A stretch of 64,000 bases of DNA from Gonium pectorale (Eukaryota > Chlorophyta > Chlorophyceae > Chlamydomonadales > Volvocaceae): NCBI GenBank assembly GCA_001584585.1, contig LSYV01000002.1, positions 4,701,737 to 4,765,736 on the forward strand, written 5' to 3'. Shown piece by piece: positions 1-10,300 of the stretch. Position 1 is the stretch's first letter; the number at the start of each line of letters is the position of its first letter. The position numbers and the translations under genes are program-made. A model generated the notes under the pieces. That model searched no databases, was not told the DNA's origin, and saw only the letters and a list, made by a program, of their open reading frames with translations.

Positions 1-1
1 A

Positions 2-1299
2 GCCGACATCAACCGCGGCCAGTGGCAGCTCCTGCGGGTGGCTGTAGTGGCCCTCGAGAACGACATCTTTGTCGGGAGGCTGTTCTTCGGCGACGCAGCA
101 ACAGGCCGCGTGGTGTGGGACTGCGATTGCAGACCTTCAGACGGCGTATACCTGAGCCTCCGGGTGCGCGGGGCGTGCTTATCGCTGTAGCTCTGGCTGA
201 TTGCTGCTTGGTGCACATCACTACATGTCGTGCCATCGTCAAAGGGCTGGCCGTTTTCCCATGCAGACCGGGTGCCCTTTCTACGTCTGCCGGAGCGTCT
301 GGGAGCAGGCTGCAGTTCCCATTCGCCTGTCCAAGGTTCACATGATCGCTGCCCATGAGGCGCACATGGCCGCCATGGAGCAGCAGGCCCAGCCGGTGCA
401 GCAGCAACAACAGCAGCAGCACGAGAACGGGATGTCCGGCGGGTCTGGCGGCATGAGCGGAGGCGCCAGCAGCGGAGGCGCCGGCTCATCGCACGGCCGC
501 GACCGCCACGAGGGCGGCAGCGTGTCGCCACCGGCGGAGGAGGGACACGAGTACACGACGCTCAAGTAAGCGGTGTTCGGGATCGGCTTGGAAGGTCCGC
601 GCTGCGACGAACAGCCAATGCTCGTGGGCTCACCTCGTGCTGTTCCACACATGTCACATGTCTTGCTCTGTACCCGCCCGCCCTATTGGAAACGTCGCGC
701 CTTCGGGCGTGTATGGCCGTAGAGGCGGGCTCCCTCTTTCTATGCAGGTTTCTCTTTTTTCCACCAGCTGACACCCACCAATGCACTACTGCTCGCGCGC
801 CTCCTCGCGTTCCCGTCTCCAGGCCCGACGACTTCGAGGCTATTAAGCTTTTGAAACGCGAGCTGGCGATCGCAGTGCAAGAAGAGGATTACGCTGCTGC
901 CATCCGGCTGAGGGACCACCCGTACATGCAGGTAGGGGCAACCTGAGCGACAACGATTAGGGAACGCGCCATGGTGTCTCTTGGCGACCAACCGTCCGGC
1001 AACAGTCTTCTGTCTTATCCTTCTTGCATGACGAAGAACACACCTCACATGCTGCACGACGGACGGCAAGGGCATCGTACGCGGCCTCGGCTCCCATCAA
1101 GTTCCTGTGCGGTGTGTCCAACCTGAACATACTGATCAAAGTCCGGTACATGCTAGACTATGAGCACTCATATTCTGCCTGCCTTCCGCCTCCGCAGCTC
1201 TACCGGCGAATGGAGGCCTTCGATTACGTCGGGCGAACCCAGGAGGCTGCATCCATTCGGCAAGAGCTGGCCAAAATGATTGACGCCAGCAACGAGTGA
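2..1299 (+). CDS. BBD-type bifunctional nuclease (BFN/DUF151 domain plus UVR motif), 5' end missing
   Basis: Four exons fit in phase: about <2-163, 267-565, 823-931 and 1198-1299, ending in TGA. The first exon reads through a BFN (DUF151) domain with the characteristic RPSD near its end (DCRPSDGVYLSLR) and continues in exon 2 with a β-strand/helix stretch (TGCPFYVCRSVW...VPIRLSK). Exon 2 ends in a Gln, Gly/Ser and charged low-complexity linker. Exons 3-4 hold a UVR-like helical hairpin (ELAIAVQEEDYAAAIRLRD, then EAASIRQELAKMI). BFN followed by UVR is the arrangement of plant BBD proteins, which are nucleases linked to basal defence and abscisic-acid responses. The gene starts upstream of the window, so localisation cannot be judged. 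Intron 2 (566-822) carries a dispersed repeat. The domain call is firm; the activity is inferred from family. Confidence 0.85.
635..785 (+). repeat. Dispersed repeat copy in a BBD intron
   Basis: This intronic stretch contains the TTGGAAACGTCGCGCC core, then GTATGGCCGTAGAGGC, a CCTCTTTCTATGCAGG block and a T-run. An inverted copy lies at about 46990-47115 and diverged relatives at 4085-4140 (inverted) and 45505-45590. It is therefore a family of interspersed elements, not unique intron sequence. Confidence 0.75.
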
Positions 1300-1515
1300 T
1301 GTCCGGTGGGCGTTCCGGAGCCAGAAATTGAGATTCGGTGCCGTACTACAGTACGCGGGAAAGTGATATGGACGTACGATACTCAGGATCGAACATCAAT
1401 ACAAGTCCTGCCAATTCTGGTAGCAAATTGACATTCATGCAGCTTTTGATTTTATCCACATACTCATGCACCCTAGTCCAATCTGTACATATAGGAGTCA
1501 GTAACGCTGATTCAA

Positions 1516-3559
1516 TTAGAGCATGCCCTTGGGCAGCCTCAGTTTGCCGCTCTCGGCCCGCTGCTTCTTGAGCGGCTTCACACGTAGGACTCCATTTCGG
1601 AATGACGGGCCGGCCTCCATAAGTCCGCGGTCGCGGTTCTTGGCTGCAAATGCATGTAGGCAAGTTCCAATTTAGTATACGACCACTTTCGTAGAGGCCA
1701 CCATTGTGGACATGGAAGCTTTTTAGTGTCAGAGGGCATATGGTAGCGCCAAGAGAAACCGTCCCTCCATCATGCACTGGTTCGCAGGGCAGCGCTGCAT
1801 AATGGTTGCAAGAAGTCTGCGTTTGGTATGAGATCATTCTATGAGACGGTTGTTGATTAGTCGGGCGTGCCACTGACCTTGAAGGGCGCGCTTCTTTTTC
1901 CCCAATCCCTTGCGCTGCACCATGCCGGTCTCAATTGCCTCCTCCAGAGCGCGCGCCTGGCGCTTGGATGCCATCTTAGCCATGCCTTTGCCGATGGAGA
2001 GCGCCGTGCGTGGCGCCGTGTCGGCCTTGGCACCAACCCGGGCAAGCATCCGGGCCTTGGCTTGTTTTGCGCTCTTCTTGTCGAGGGCCACGACCGCTGA
2101 ATGGGGCAGTGTACGCCGTAGCAGTTTGGTTAGTGGAGTGAAGTACTTCACCACACTCGGTGTAGAATGGACGCAGTTTGCATTTCGGGATGTCCGTCAT
2201 CCCCAAGTGCCTCCAAGCGGATTCCCTTGTGCCGTGCTTGGTCCCAATGGACAGGGTCTCTTGTCAGCTATGCTAGCTATCTTCAGGCTACAATTACCGA
2301 AAGCTCCTTAGCTGCCACGAAAGCTGGGTGGTCACCTACCGAATTTCTCCACCTCCATCTGCAGCTTCTGAAAGTCTGCTGGGCTGAGGCCGGCGTCGTC
2401 AGCAGCTGTGTTGCTGCGCGGAGCTGTGTCGACGCTCACCGCCTCGTGCACCTTGCTGGCCTGGGTGGCAAATGGGAACAGGGTCCGAACATGAGCCTAC
2501 CAGCGCCCACGGCCAGTTAAGCCATTTACATGGAAGGTACAGGCCCCTGCGGCCATGCTACCGCCTTCGCAATGCCCCCCATCCCAAAACGAGTGTTGAT
2601 GTGTGAGCTGTAGTAACGTAAGGATGCCACAAGATGCATGCGAGGAGACCATGTGCCATCTGTACACTATGCTATTGGGGCAGGCTCTGTTGTTAAATGT
2701 GGCGCCGCCGCACCTTATGTGACATGAAGAGCCTGCGTTCACGCTTCAGAGCCTCAGCCATTGCCGCCTGCTGTGCAGCGGCGGCCTGGGCGGCTTGGCT
2801 GGCGGTCCCTTTACCGCCCTTGCCCTTAACCGCAGAGCTGTCGTCCTCCTGGCGCTTTGCCTTCTTTCCCATCCGCATGATGACATCAATCTCGTTGTCC
2901 CTCCCTGCCTTACGCTTGCCCTTCGCGCCATCATCTGCTGCCGCCCGGGGGCTTTTTTCCACCAGAGCTGGCGGCAGCCGCTGCTGCTCCACTTTGTCCT
3001 TGGGGGCCTTTTTGAGGGCCACCTGTAGCGCACGATCTGCAGGGCAAAGGGCGATGATAAGGTGTTCACGCCGTGATGACCTGTGAGGTGGGCAGGCGCG
3101 CGTGCTTACAAACATACGACGCGACTGCACAGGCAGTGATGCGTGTACACCACTAACAAGGGCTCAGAGCGCTGAGTACGCAAGGTTGTGTCACTTAGGC
3201 TCCGCCCGTGTCGGTTGGGAGAGTGCTCCGGACGCACAAGCTCTCGTGCCCCTGGCCCAGCACAGACGGACCTCCCGAAGCCCCTTCAGCACCGGCGCCG
3301 TTTGCGCTTCGGCCACCCGCCACTGGGGCCCTTGCGTTCCGGCCGGTTGTGCTCGCTTTCTTCTTGTCGGCGTCGTCGAACATCGACATGAACCGCTCCC
3401 CTGTCGTCAGTCAGCACCGGCACCCATGTGGTGAGAGCTCCAAGCCGGAAACCCAGCAGCATGATGTACATGACTTCAATAATCATACATACCGTATTCC
3501 TCGAGCTTCTTAAGTGCCTCGTCCGCGTCCTCGTGCGAGTCAGAGTTGCCCTTTCCCAT
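1516..3559 (-). CDS. Lys-rich, probably nucleolar protein; possible Faf1/C1orf131-like ribosome-biogenesis factor
   Basis: Six exons on the minus strand: 3559-3493 (MGKGNSDSHEDADEALKKLE), 3400 to about 3230, about 3040-2714, 2460-2340, 2096-1878 and 1643-1516, with stop TAA. Phases agree except at exon 2/3, where the donor is uncertain. The protein is about 310-330 residues and strongly basic. It has an acidic/helical N-terminus, a KGKRKAGRDNEIDVIMRMGK segment, an Ala/Gln helix, a second helix (SPADFQKLQMEVEKFG), a Lys/Arg/Ala-rich region, and a C-terminal tail GPSFRNGVLRVKPLKKQR. The tail resembles, from memory only, the end of DUF4602 (Faf1/C1orf131) small-subunit processome proteins. I am sure of the gene but not the name. 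It is convergent with the BBD gene, 216 bp apart. Confidence 0.7.
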
Positions 3560-4167
3560 AGCGTTTGTAAAGATTTCCTAAAGAATTGCAAGAATTGGCG
3601 GGCGAATGGCGAAGTCGGGAAGGAGCGCTGGGTCAGGGTTGCGACTTGCGACGACGGGATCGTGAAGCAACAATTCTGCAGCAGTGTATTGTCTCTTGGG
3701 TGTTGCGTCCCGACGTTCCTCGGCGAGGACCGGCGGCTCCTCTGTTGTCGGTTATGGCGGTTGACGTTTGGGGCCGGGCCGCCGGGAGCGGGGGAGCCCC
3801 GGACGCCGGGAGCCGGGATGTCCTTTCGGGGTCAATATGGAGGTTAGCCCTCCTTCCGTAATATACCAATGTACCCCATACACCCCATATACCAATGATG
3901 ATGATGCGCGGCATGGCCTCAGCTTGCATGCGGCGCAGCCATGCGGAAATCAGACCCCTGTTGGCGCGCCCTCGCCAGGTTCGGTCCAGCCTAAGCGCAC
4001 GATCCCTTGACCTTAGCAGCTGAGATCCCAATGTGACAGACGTACGCGGGTCTGCGTGCGGAACACGGGCCGCACAGGGGCAGGCGTGACAAAAAAGAAA
4101 ACGGAAACAGGGAAGGCAGCCTCTACGGTCATATAAAAGTGAAATCTGCAGAGGAAGAGGTAGCCCG
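3560..4167. other. Intergenic, with a repeat fragment before the gap
   Basis: No convincing exon is seen. It contains a G/C-rich stretch (about 3755-3830) with repeated GCCGGGAGC-like words, and a short A/T-rich stretch near 3855-3905. From about 4085 there is an inverted relative of the dispersed repeat (AAACAGGGAAGGCAGCCTCT then GGTCATATA), which also occurs at 45530-45570. Confidence 0.5.
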
Positions 4168-5070
4168 NNNNNNNNNNNNNNNNNNNNNNNNNNNNNNNNN
4201 NNNNNNNNNNNNNNNNNNNNNNNNNNNNNNNNNNNNNNNNNNNNNNNNNNNNNNNNNNNNNNNNNNNNNNNNNNNNNNNNNNNNNNNNNNNNNNNNNNNN
4301 NNNNNNNNNNNNNNNNNNNNNNNNNNNNNNNNNNNNNNNNNNNNNNNNNNNNNNNNNNNNNNNNNNNNNNNNNNNNNNNNNNNNNNNNNNNNNNNNNNNN
4401 NNNNNNNNNNNNNNNNNNNNNNNNNNNNNNNNNNNNNNNNNNNNNNNNNNNNNNNNNNNNNNNNNNNNNNNNNNNNNNNNNNNNNNNNNNNNNNNNNNNN
4501 NNNNNNNNNNNNNNNNNNNNNNNNNNNNNNNNNNNNNNNNNNNNNNNNNNNNNNNNNNNNNNNNNNNNNNNNNNNNNNNNNNNNNNNNNNNNNNNNNNNN
4601 NNNNNNNNNNNNNNNNNNNNNNNNNNNNNNNNNNNNNNNNNNNNNNNNNNNNNNNNNNNNNNNNNNNNNNNNNNNNNNNNNNNNNNNNNNNNNNNNNNNN
4701 NNNNNNNNNNNNNNNNNNNNNNNNNNNNNNNNNNNNNNNNNNNNNNNNNNNNNNNNNNNNNNNNNNNNNNNNNNNNNNNNNNNNNNNNNNNNNNNNNNNN
4801 NNNNNNNNNNNNNNNNNNNNNNNNNNNNNNNNNNNNNNNNNNNNNNNNNNNNNNNNNNNNNNNNNNNNNNNNNNNNNNNNNNNNNNNNNNNNNNNNNNNN
4901 NNNNNNNNNNNNNNNNNNNNNNNNNNNNNNNNNNNNNNNNNNNNNNNNNNNNNNNNNNNNNNNNNNNNNNNNNNNNNNNNNNNNNNNNNNNNNNNNNNNN
5001 NNNNNNNNNNNNNNNNNNNNNNNNNNNNNNNNNNNNNNNNNNNNNNNNNNNNNNNNNNNNNNNNNNNNNN
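4168..5070. other. Assembly gap (903 N)
   Basis: Unknown bases. Any reading frame spanning them is meaningless. Both flanks are repeat-derived, which probably explains why assembly broke here. Confidence 0.99.
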
Positions 5071-5400
5071 CCTGGCTATAAGTAGAGGGGAGCGGTGTAG
5101 TCGACGATGTTACCAGTCCATCGGCGGCCTGCGGTTACCAGTCTTGGCAGTCTTGGGTCGCCCAGCCCGCACCCCCGGACCGCCGAGTGGCGGAATACAG
5201 ACCTGGAATAGACGACAGAGACACGGAGTCACGGTACTGGTGCAAGTCGCGGGCATGTTGACATGGGCGCGCCGACGCAGGCCAAAGCCCTCCCGTCCCC
5301 GTAGCCGGCAGCCGATGGACCGGTAGGAAGGAGAAGGATGGAAGTCCGCTCGGTCGAGTTGGAAAGGGTCGGGTGCGGCAGCAGGTCCTACGTGCACGGG
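5071..5400 (-). repeat. Diverged dispersed repeat, inverted relative of 45390-45690
   Basis: Read on the minus strand, this segment aligns with 45390-45690 on the plus strand. Shared landmarks are TCCATCGGC, CTTTGGCCTGC, a TCAACATGC block, a CAGGTCTGTATT-like block and a GGTAACCGC...ATGGACTGG end. Similarity is roughly three quarters by eye and is broken by small indels. There is no intact reading frame of known type, so this is probably a decayed transposable-element segment. Confidence 0.6.
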
Positions 5401-7380
5401 CCCGGAGGGGGGGAGGAAGGGGCGAAAGGACGAGACAACGGCTACAAAGCCAAGGGCCCAAGGGACGGGCCGCAATCTGGAGGGCAGATCCCCACCGCCT
5501 GAAAGGGCACGTGCGGAAGAGCAGGCAGTGCATGACCACGGGCATACAGGCAGGGGTGCAGAGTGACGGCATGAAGCAAAAGGCAGTGGGCACACAAGCG
5601 GACAGCCGTGGCGATCAGCGTACGGCAGTGGGGCAACGGGGCCCTGGCCCATGCAATCATTTCCGAGCCACGGCGGGGCACAAGCACACCGAGTACCCGG
5701 CCTGACGGTGAAGATGGGGCCGGGGCCGTGGGTGGCGACCAGGGGTAGGGCTGGTGTGCCGGCAGGTGGGCTGAGATAGGGGGGGGCGGAGGGCTGGCGC
5801 GGTGACGACGGCGGGAAGGCTGCAGGGTCCCGAAGGGGGAGGGGGTCAGGACCTGGCGTGCCGGCAGGTCCTGGGCTGGAGGGGGCGAAGGGCTGGCGCG
5901 GCTACGATGGCTGCTGGTATGCCGCCGGGTCGCGGAGGTAGGCCCGGGTCCGCATGAGGAAGTCACGGAAGGCGGGAGTACGGCGAGTATAGTAAAAGGC
6001 GTGGGGCGTAAACTGGAGTAGGCGTCAATAGGTCCGTAGTATGGGAGTAGCCGCTGCTGTGGAGGGCTTGCAAGGCTTGCACAACACGGGCCATCTCAAA
6101 GGCGAACACCACGACACACGTCCTGCAACGACACGCTTCGATCTCCTCAGGGTGCACCTACACACGCGGCTTTCTGCCTGAGGTCGGTCGTCGGTGCCCC
6201 GGCAATGCGTGCAAGGGGAGTGCTCATCGCCCCTGGTGCTCATAAACATCGCAGCGTAATCATGGCTTTGAGAAATCTGCGACCATGGCTTTGCCGGGGT
6301 GTTGACAATTTCTGACCGCCGACTACTCGCTCACTGACGCTGGGCGTGCGGTGATGCGCCGGTGCCCACCCACCACATCAAGTTACAAGGATATGTCGGC
6401 CTTTCAACCAGCACCACACGCTGCGCCCAGACGACAATACAGTTAAGAGTGAAGCGGTAACAGCCCAGCTAGGTATAAGCCGGCGGCCTTCTGCCTCCAA
6501 GGCCGCCACTGCCGCTGGTGCTGGCGCCGCCCCTCGCCGCCGCCTCCTGCTGCAACAATGCGGCCTGTTGAGGAACGAGCCCGTCCTCGCGCGGGACCAC
6601 GCCAAGCACGCCGGTGCCGACCGCGCCCGGGCCGCCTGGACTCCCCAGCCACCTGTTAGCCGTTGCATTGATAAAAGCTTCGGGCAATGCTGAGTTTCTC
6701 AGTCCTGGACCCGAGGATAAGGGGCAAACTCAACTCCCATTATCAGCTTGTTCCCGAATCCCAACGACCCCGCCCTGCACGACAACCACATCCTGCATAT
6801 GCTGTTCCACGCTTAAAAGACAAGAGTTACATAATTTAGCATTTTTGCCCCACCTTAAATCTCCACTGTAAACGAGGCATCTTGCCACCTGTTGTTGGCC
6901 CCGACCCAAATACCGCAAACGCTTCAATGGTGGGCACTGGCAAGATCACACGGTTTGGATTGCGCGTCGGGGCCGTCCGGCTCATCCGTCGCATGCCACG
7001 TCAAGGTGCTGAAACAGAGGCAGGCAGCTTCGGCGAAAGGCACGCCACCTGCACGCCATGTGACAACTCCACGGCGCACACTCGGACAGCGCAATCCAGC
7101 AGTCCTTCGCTGTCTGCAAAGCCGCCAGAAGATCACGCGTAACCTGAAGGCGCTAAAGCAATCAGTTCCCAGCGCCTGCCGCGGCTATCGACCTGCCCCT
7201 TGCGGCGCACGTGTTTGGTGGATGAAAGCAAGTTTACATGCACCTCTCACAGGAGAGGCCTAACCTACATCGCGTTCTGCCACTGTCAGGAGGTGGTGCT
7301 GCAACTCCGGCGCATCCTCTTGGGCTCCCCCGCCGTCCGCTCCGCCGCCGCTTCTGACAGCAGTAGACTCGACGACGCCT
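5401..7380. other. No assignable gene; repeat-like and low-complexity DNA
   Basis: 5700-5950 is G-rich with two related blocks (GGTGTGCCGGCAGGTGGGCTG... and GGCGTGCCGGCAGGTCCTGGGCTG, each followed by GGAGGG..GGGCTGGCGCGG). 6000-6400 shows nothing recognisable. On the minus strand, 6687-6469 is an open stretch rich in Ala/Gly/Gln ending GGRRPPAYT and stop, which could be a terminal exon of the neighbouring membrane-protein gene. I could not connect it by splice phase. Confidence 0.4.
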
Positions 7381-10300
7381 TCACCGCATGCGGTGCTGGT
7401 ATGCTGGCTGCTGCTGCTGAGGGCCTTGCCCGGGAGAACCCGAGGCATCCGCATCCGACTGGAAGCCTTCGTGGGTGCACGGGAGCCGCTGTCGCCTACG
7501 GCCGATGACAAGCGCCAGGACCACACAGGACACCAGTAGCAGCACAGCAGCGCCGCCGCCTGCTGTGCCGCCCGCGAGCGTGCCGACGGGTAAAGCCTGC
7601 CGGCTGCGTTGTCCTCCGCCCTGCTGAGCTTCGGAGGGTTCCGGCATCGCGGCAACAGACTCCAGGGTGCTGGTCAGGTTTCGTACGGTGGACACGCGGC
7701 GCGGGACCGATGCCAGGAGCGCCAGCACTGCGGAGGGTCACGCGAAGTTGCTCAAGTAAGTGCAGTTGCTGTTGCTGTTGCTGTTGCTGTTGCCGTCAGC
7801 CCACCATCGCATGTGGCCCTGGTGACCGAATGCCGCCACGCCGCAGCCCCACACCCGCAATACCGGTACGCCCCTGCGGCGTGCGTCCTCCCGCCCACCT
7901 GCCGCCGCGGCGCAATCCAGGCCGCCAACGTCCGCCCGCGGCCCTCCAGCGGGACGATGTCCGCTGCCGGTTGCGGTGGTGTTGATTAGCTGCAAGCCTC
8001 CCAGCTCGGCGGTGAGGAACGTTACCGGCGGCGGTGCTGAGGGATCGGATGCGTCGCCTTGTACGACCTGCTAAAGGCGGGCCACGCGGGTGTACCGGCA
8101 GGTCATGATCACCGCCACCTGTCGGGGCAGGCGAATCGCACTAGGTGCTGCCCGGCATCCACAACGCTTGAATGCACAGCTACCACCAACTTACCATATG
8201 TGTTGTGTACCCAAGAAGGCCGCAGCGAGGATGTATCCGCTTCCAGGGCTACCTGGGCCTACACCCTCCCAAATACCGTTCCCTATGTCGGACCCCTGAA
8301 CCCTGCGGAACCCTGCAGAACCCTGAACGCGCTTACCAAGCCGCGGAGAGTGAGGACTCCGCCAATAAGCGCCACCAGGGAGGTAGGGAGACTGGACCCG
8401 CTGCTGTCGGGGTTGGCCCATCCAGTGACCACGTCGCAGGCTGAGGCGTTGATGGATGCGGCGGGCGCGACGTTTTCTGCGGCTGCTGCCAGGGCCACGC
8501 ACACAGCGTCCGGCTGCAAGGACCGCAGGAGGTCCAGCGAGGCTGCTCCAGGAAGGGGCGGGCAGCGGATGGGCAGCGGGCGCACAACACGCGGGCGCAC
8601 GTAGTCGGCGAGGGGCATGGGAGAGGGAGAAGGAGCGGGACAGGCCATGCGGCGAATGTGTACGGCAGCAAATCCTGCGCCAAGTGGGTCACAGGTTGCA
8701 GTCCATCGCTGCCGAGGAGCTCATCGATAGTAGGCGAGTATTGGGGGGAAGGGTCATGGTTCCCGTCGCCATCCTGCTTCAGAGCCTGACGCCTAAGTAT
8801 GACGTGCCTAGTGTCCCAGACAGCCTGCAGGTAGGCTGCCACCGTGGCGGGTGGGGCGTGTCTCATCATCGGGATTATGCACAGGTGCGTGAGAAGGAGT
8901 GTAGCCCGCAGGCTGCAGGCTGCAGGCTGCGGGCTGCAGGCTGCAGGCAGGGTCGCCGACAAGCCCATCCGGTCGCTCGACCCCGGGTGCGTGGAGGCCC
9001 TGGGCGATGGGGCCCCCTGCGCGACTGCACACAGCAGGCCGCCACACGTGACAGCACTCCGCAGGCGGCCTCCTCACTCACACGGTGGCATGACGAGGCG
9101 GCTGCGTAGGATCTGGACAACCAGGGCCGGAGTGGCGGCTGCCGGCGCGGGAGCAGGTGGCGCCGCAGCGGCGGGCGCAGCGGCTCTGGGCGCGGACGCA
9201 GGCTGTCCTGAACACCTGCGCAGCGGCGGCAAACGATGCGACGCGGTTACACGCAGCCGTGGCGTGAACAGATGGATTGGGCGTTCAGGGCGTGCGCCTG
9301 TCTTGACGCATGTCGTAGGGCACCGGCAGCCTCCTATCTAGCCGGCCAGTACACAACCCAGGCGCCACTGCCACTCACTTGCTGCTCCGCCACGCCCGCC
9401 AGGCATCCGACTCCTGGGCGCTGGGCCCCAGCTCCCTCACAGACGCCTCTGCTCCCGCCAATATCCGGCCGCTGTTGACCCCCATGAACAGCGGCGACAC
9501 CGCATCCGTCACAATGAACAGCCGCTCCAGAACCACAACCACTACGGGCGCCGTGGACGAGGTGCCGCTGGCGCTGCTCCCGTTGACCGGGCCGCGCGGT
9601 GCCCTCGCTGCCGGCTGAACCAGCCCTAGCCCAGCGCTGTCATCCAGCCACACGGTAGGGCCGGTGACCGGGCCCACCAGGCTCACGTTGTAACGCAGAG
9701 CAGCTCCGCCCTGTGCGGGTTCACACCGTGAAATGTCATGGGGGTTTCGTGGTAACGGCTAATCCTGAGGCGAAGGCAGATCGTCACTTTTTGTTGCAGG
9801 TGTGGCGGGTGGGCGCAGGGCGTGCTCACCGGGGGCCACTGCCCGGGAAGCAGGCTGATGTTGCTGAGCAGCAGGATGACGCGAGGGCCGTCGGGCCACG
9901 GCTCCTGCGGTGGCACCACACCGGGAGTCGGAGGCTTTCAGGCGCTGACGCGCGACTGCCTCGTCCATCAAACGGAAGGCGCTCAATATCGCATGCGGGA
10001 GGGGCATGCGGGAGGTGGACAAACGGGGCAAGACGAGCTTTGCCAGACGCTTGGTTGAACGGGTACCGGCGCTGCGCTGCGCTGCCCGGCCCGCCCTGTG
10101 CCCTGTGCCCTGTGCACGACTGCACGACTGCACGACTGCACGCACGGCTGCCAGGCGGCGGCTGTTGCTTGCGATGCCATGATGCCATGAGCGCAGTGCA
10201 GCCCAAAACCATGTACGAGCATAAACCTTGGGTACGGTGGCACAGCGCGCAAGGCCGGCGGTCACCTGCAACAGCGCCAGGAGCTGCGCCGAGCTGTTGG

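Noticed and set aside
4139..5326. A 395-codon open frame across the N gap
   Set aside because: Nearly all of it is unknown bases and both ends are repeat-derived.
6469..6687. Terminal exon of the secreted membrane protein
   Set aside because: The minus-strand frame looks compositionally plausible, but I could not find a donor/acceptor pair in phase with the exon that already ends at 7381.
8907..10143. CRISPR-like or minisatellite array
   Set aside because: The repeats are short 7-9-bp direct tandems without spacers in a eukaryotic intron.
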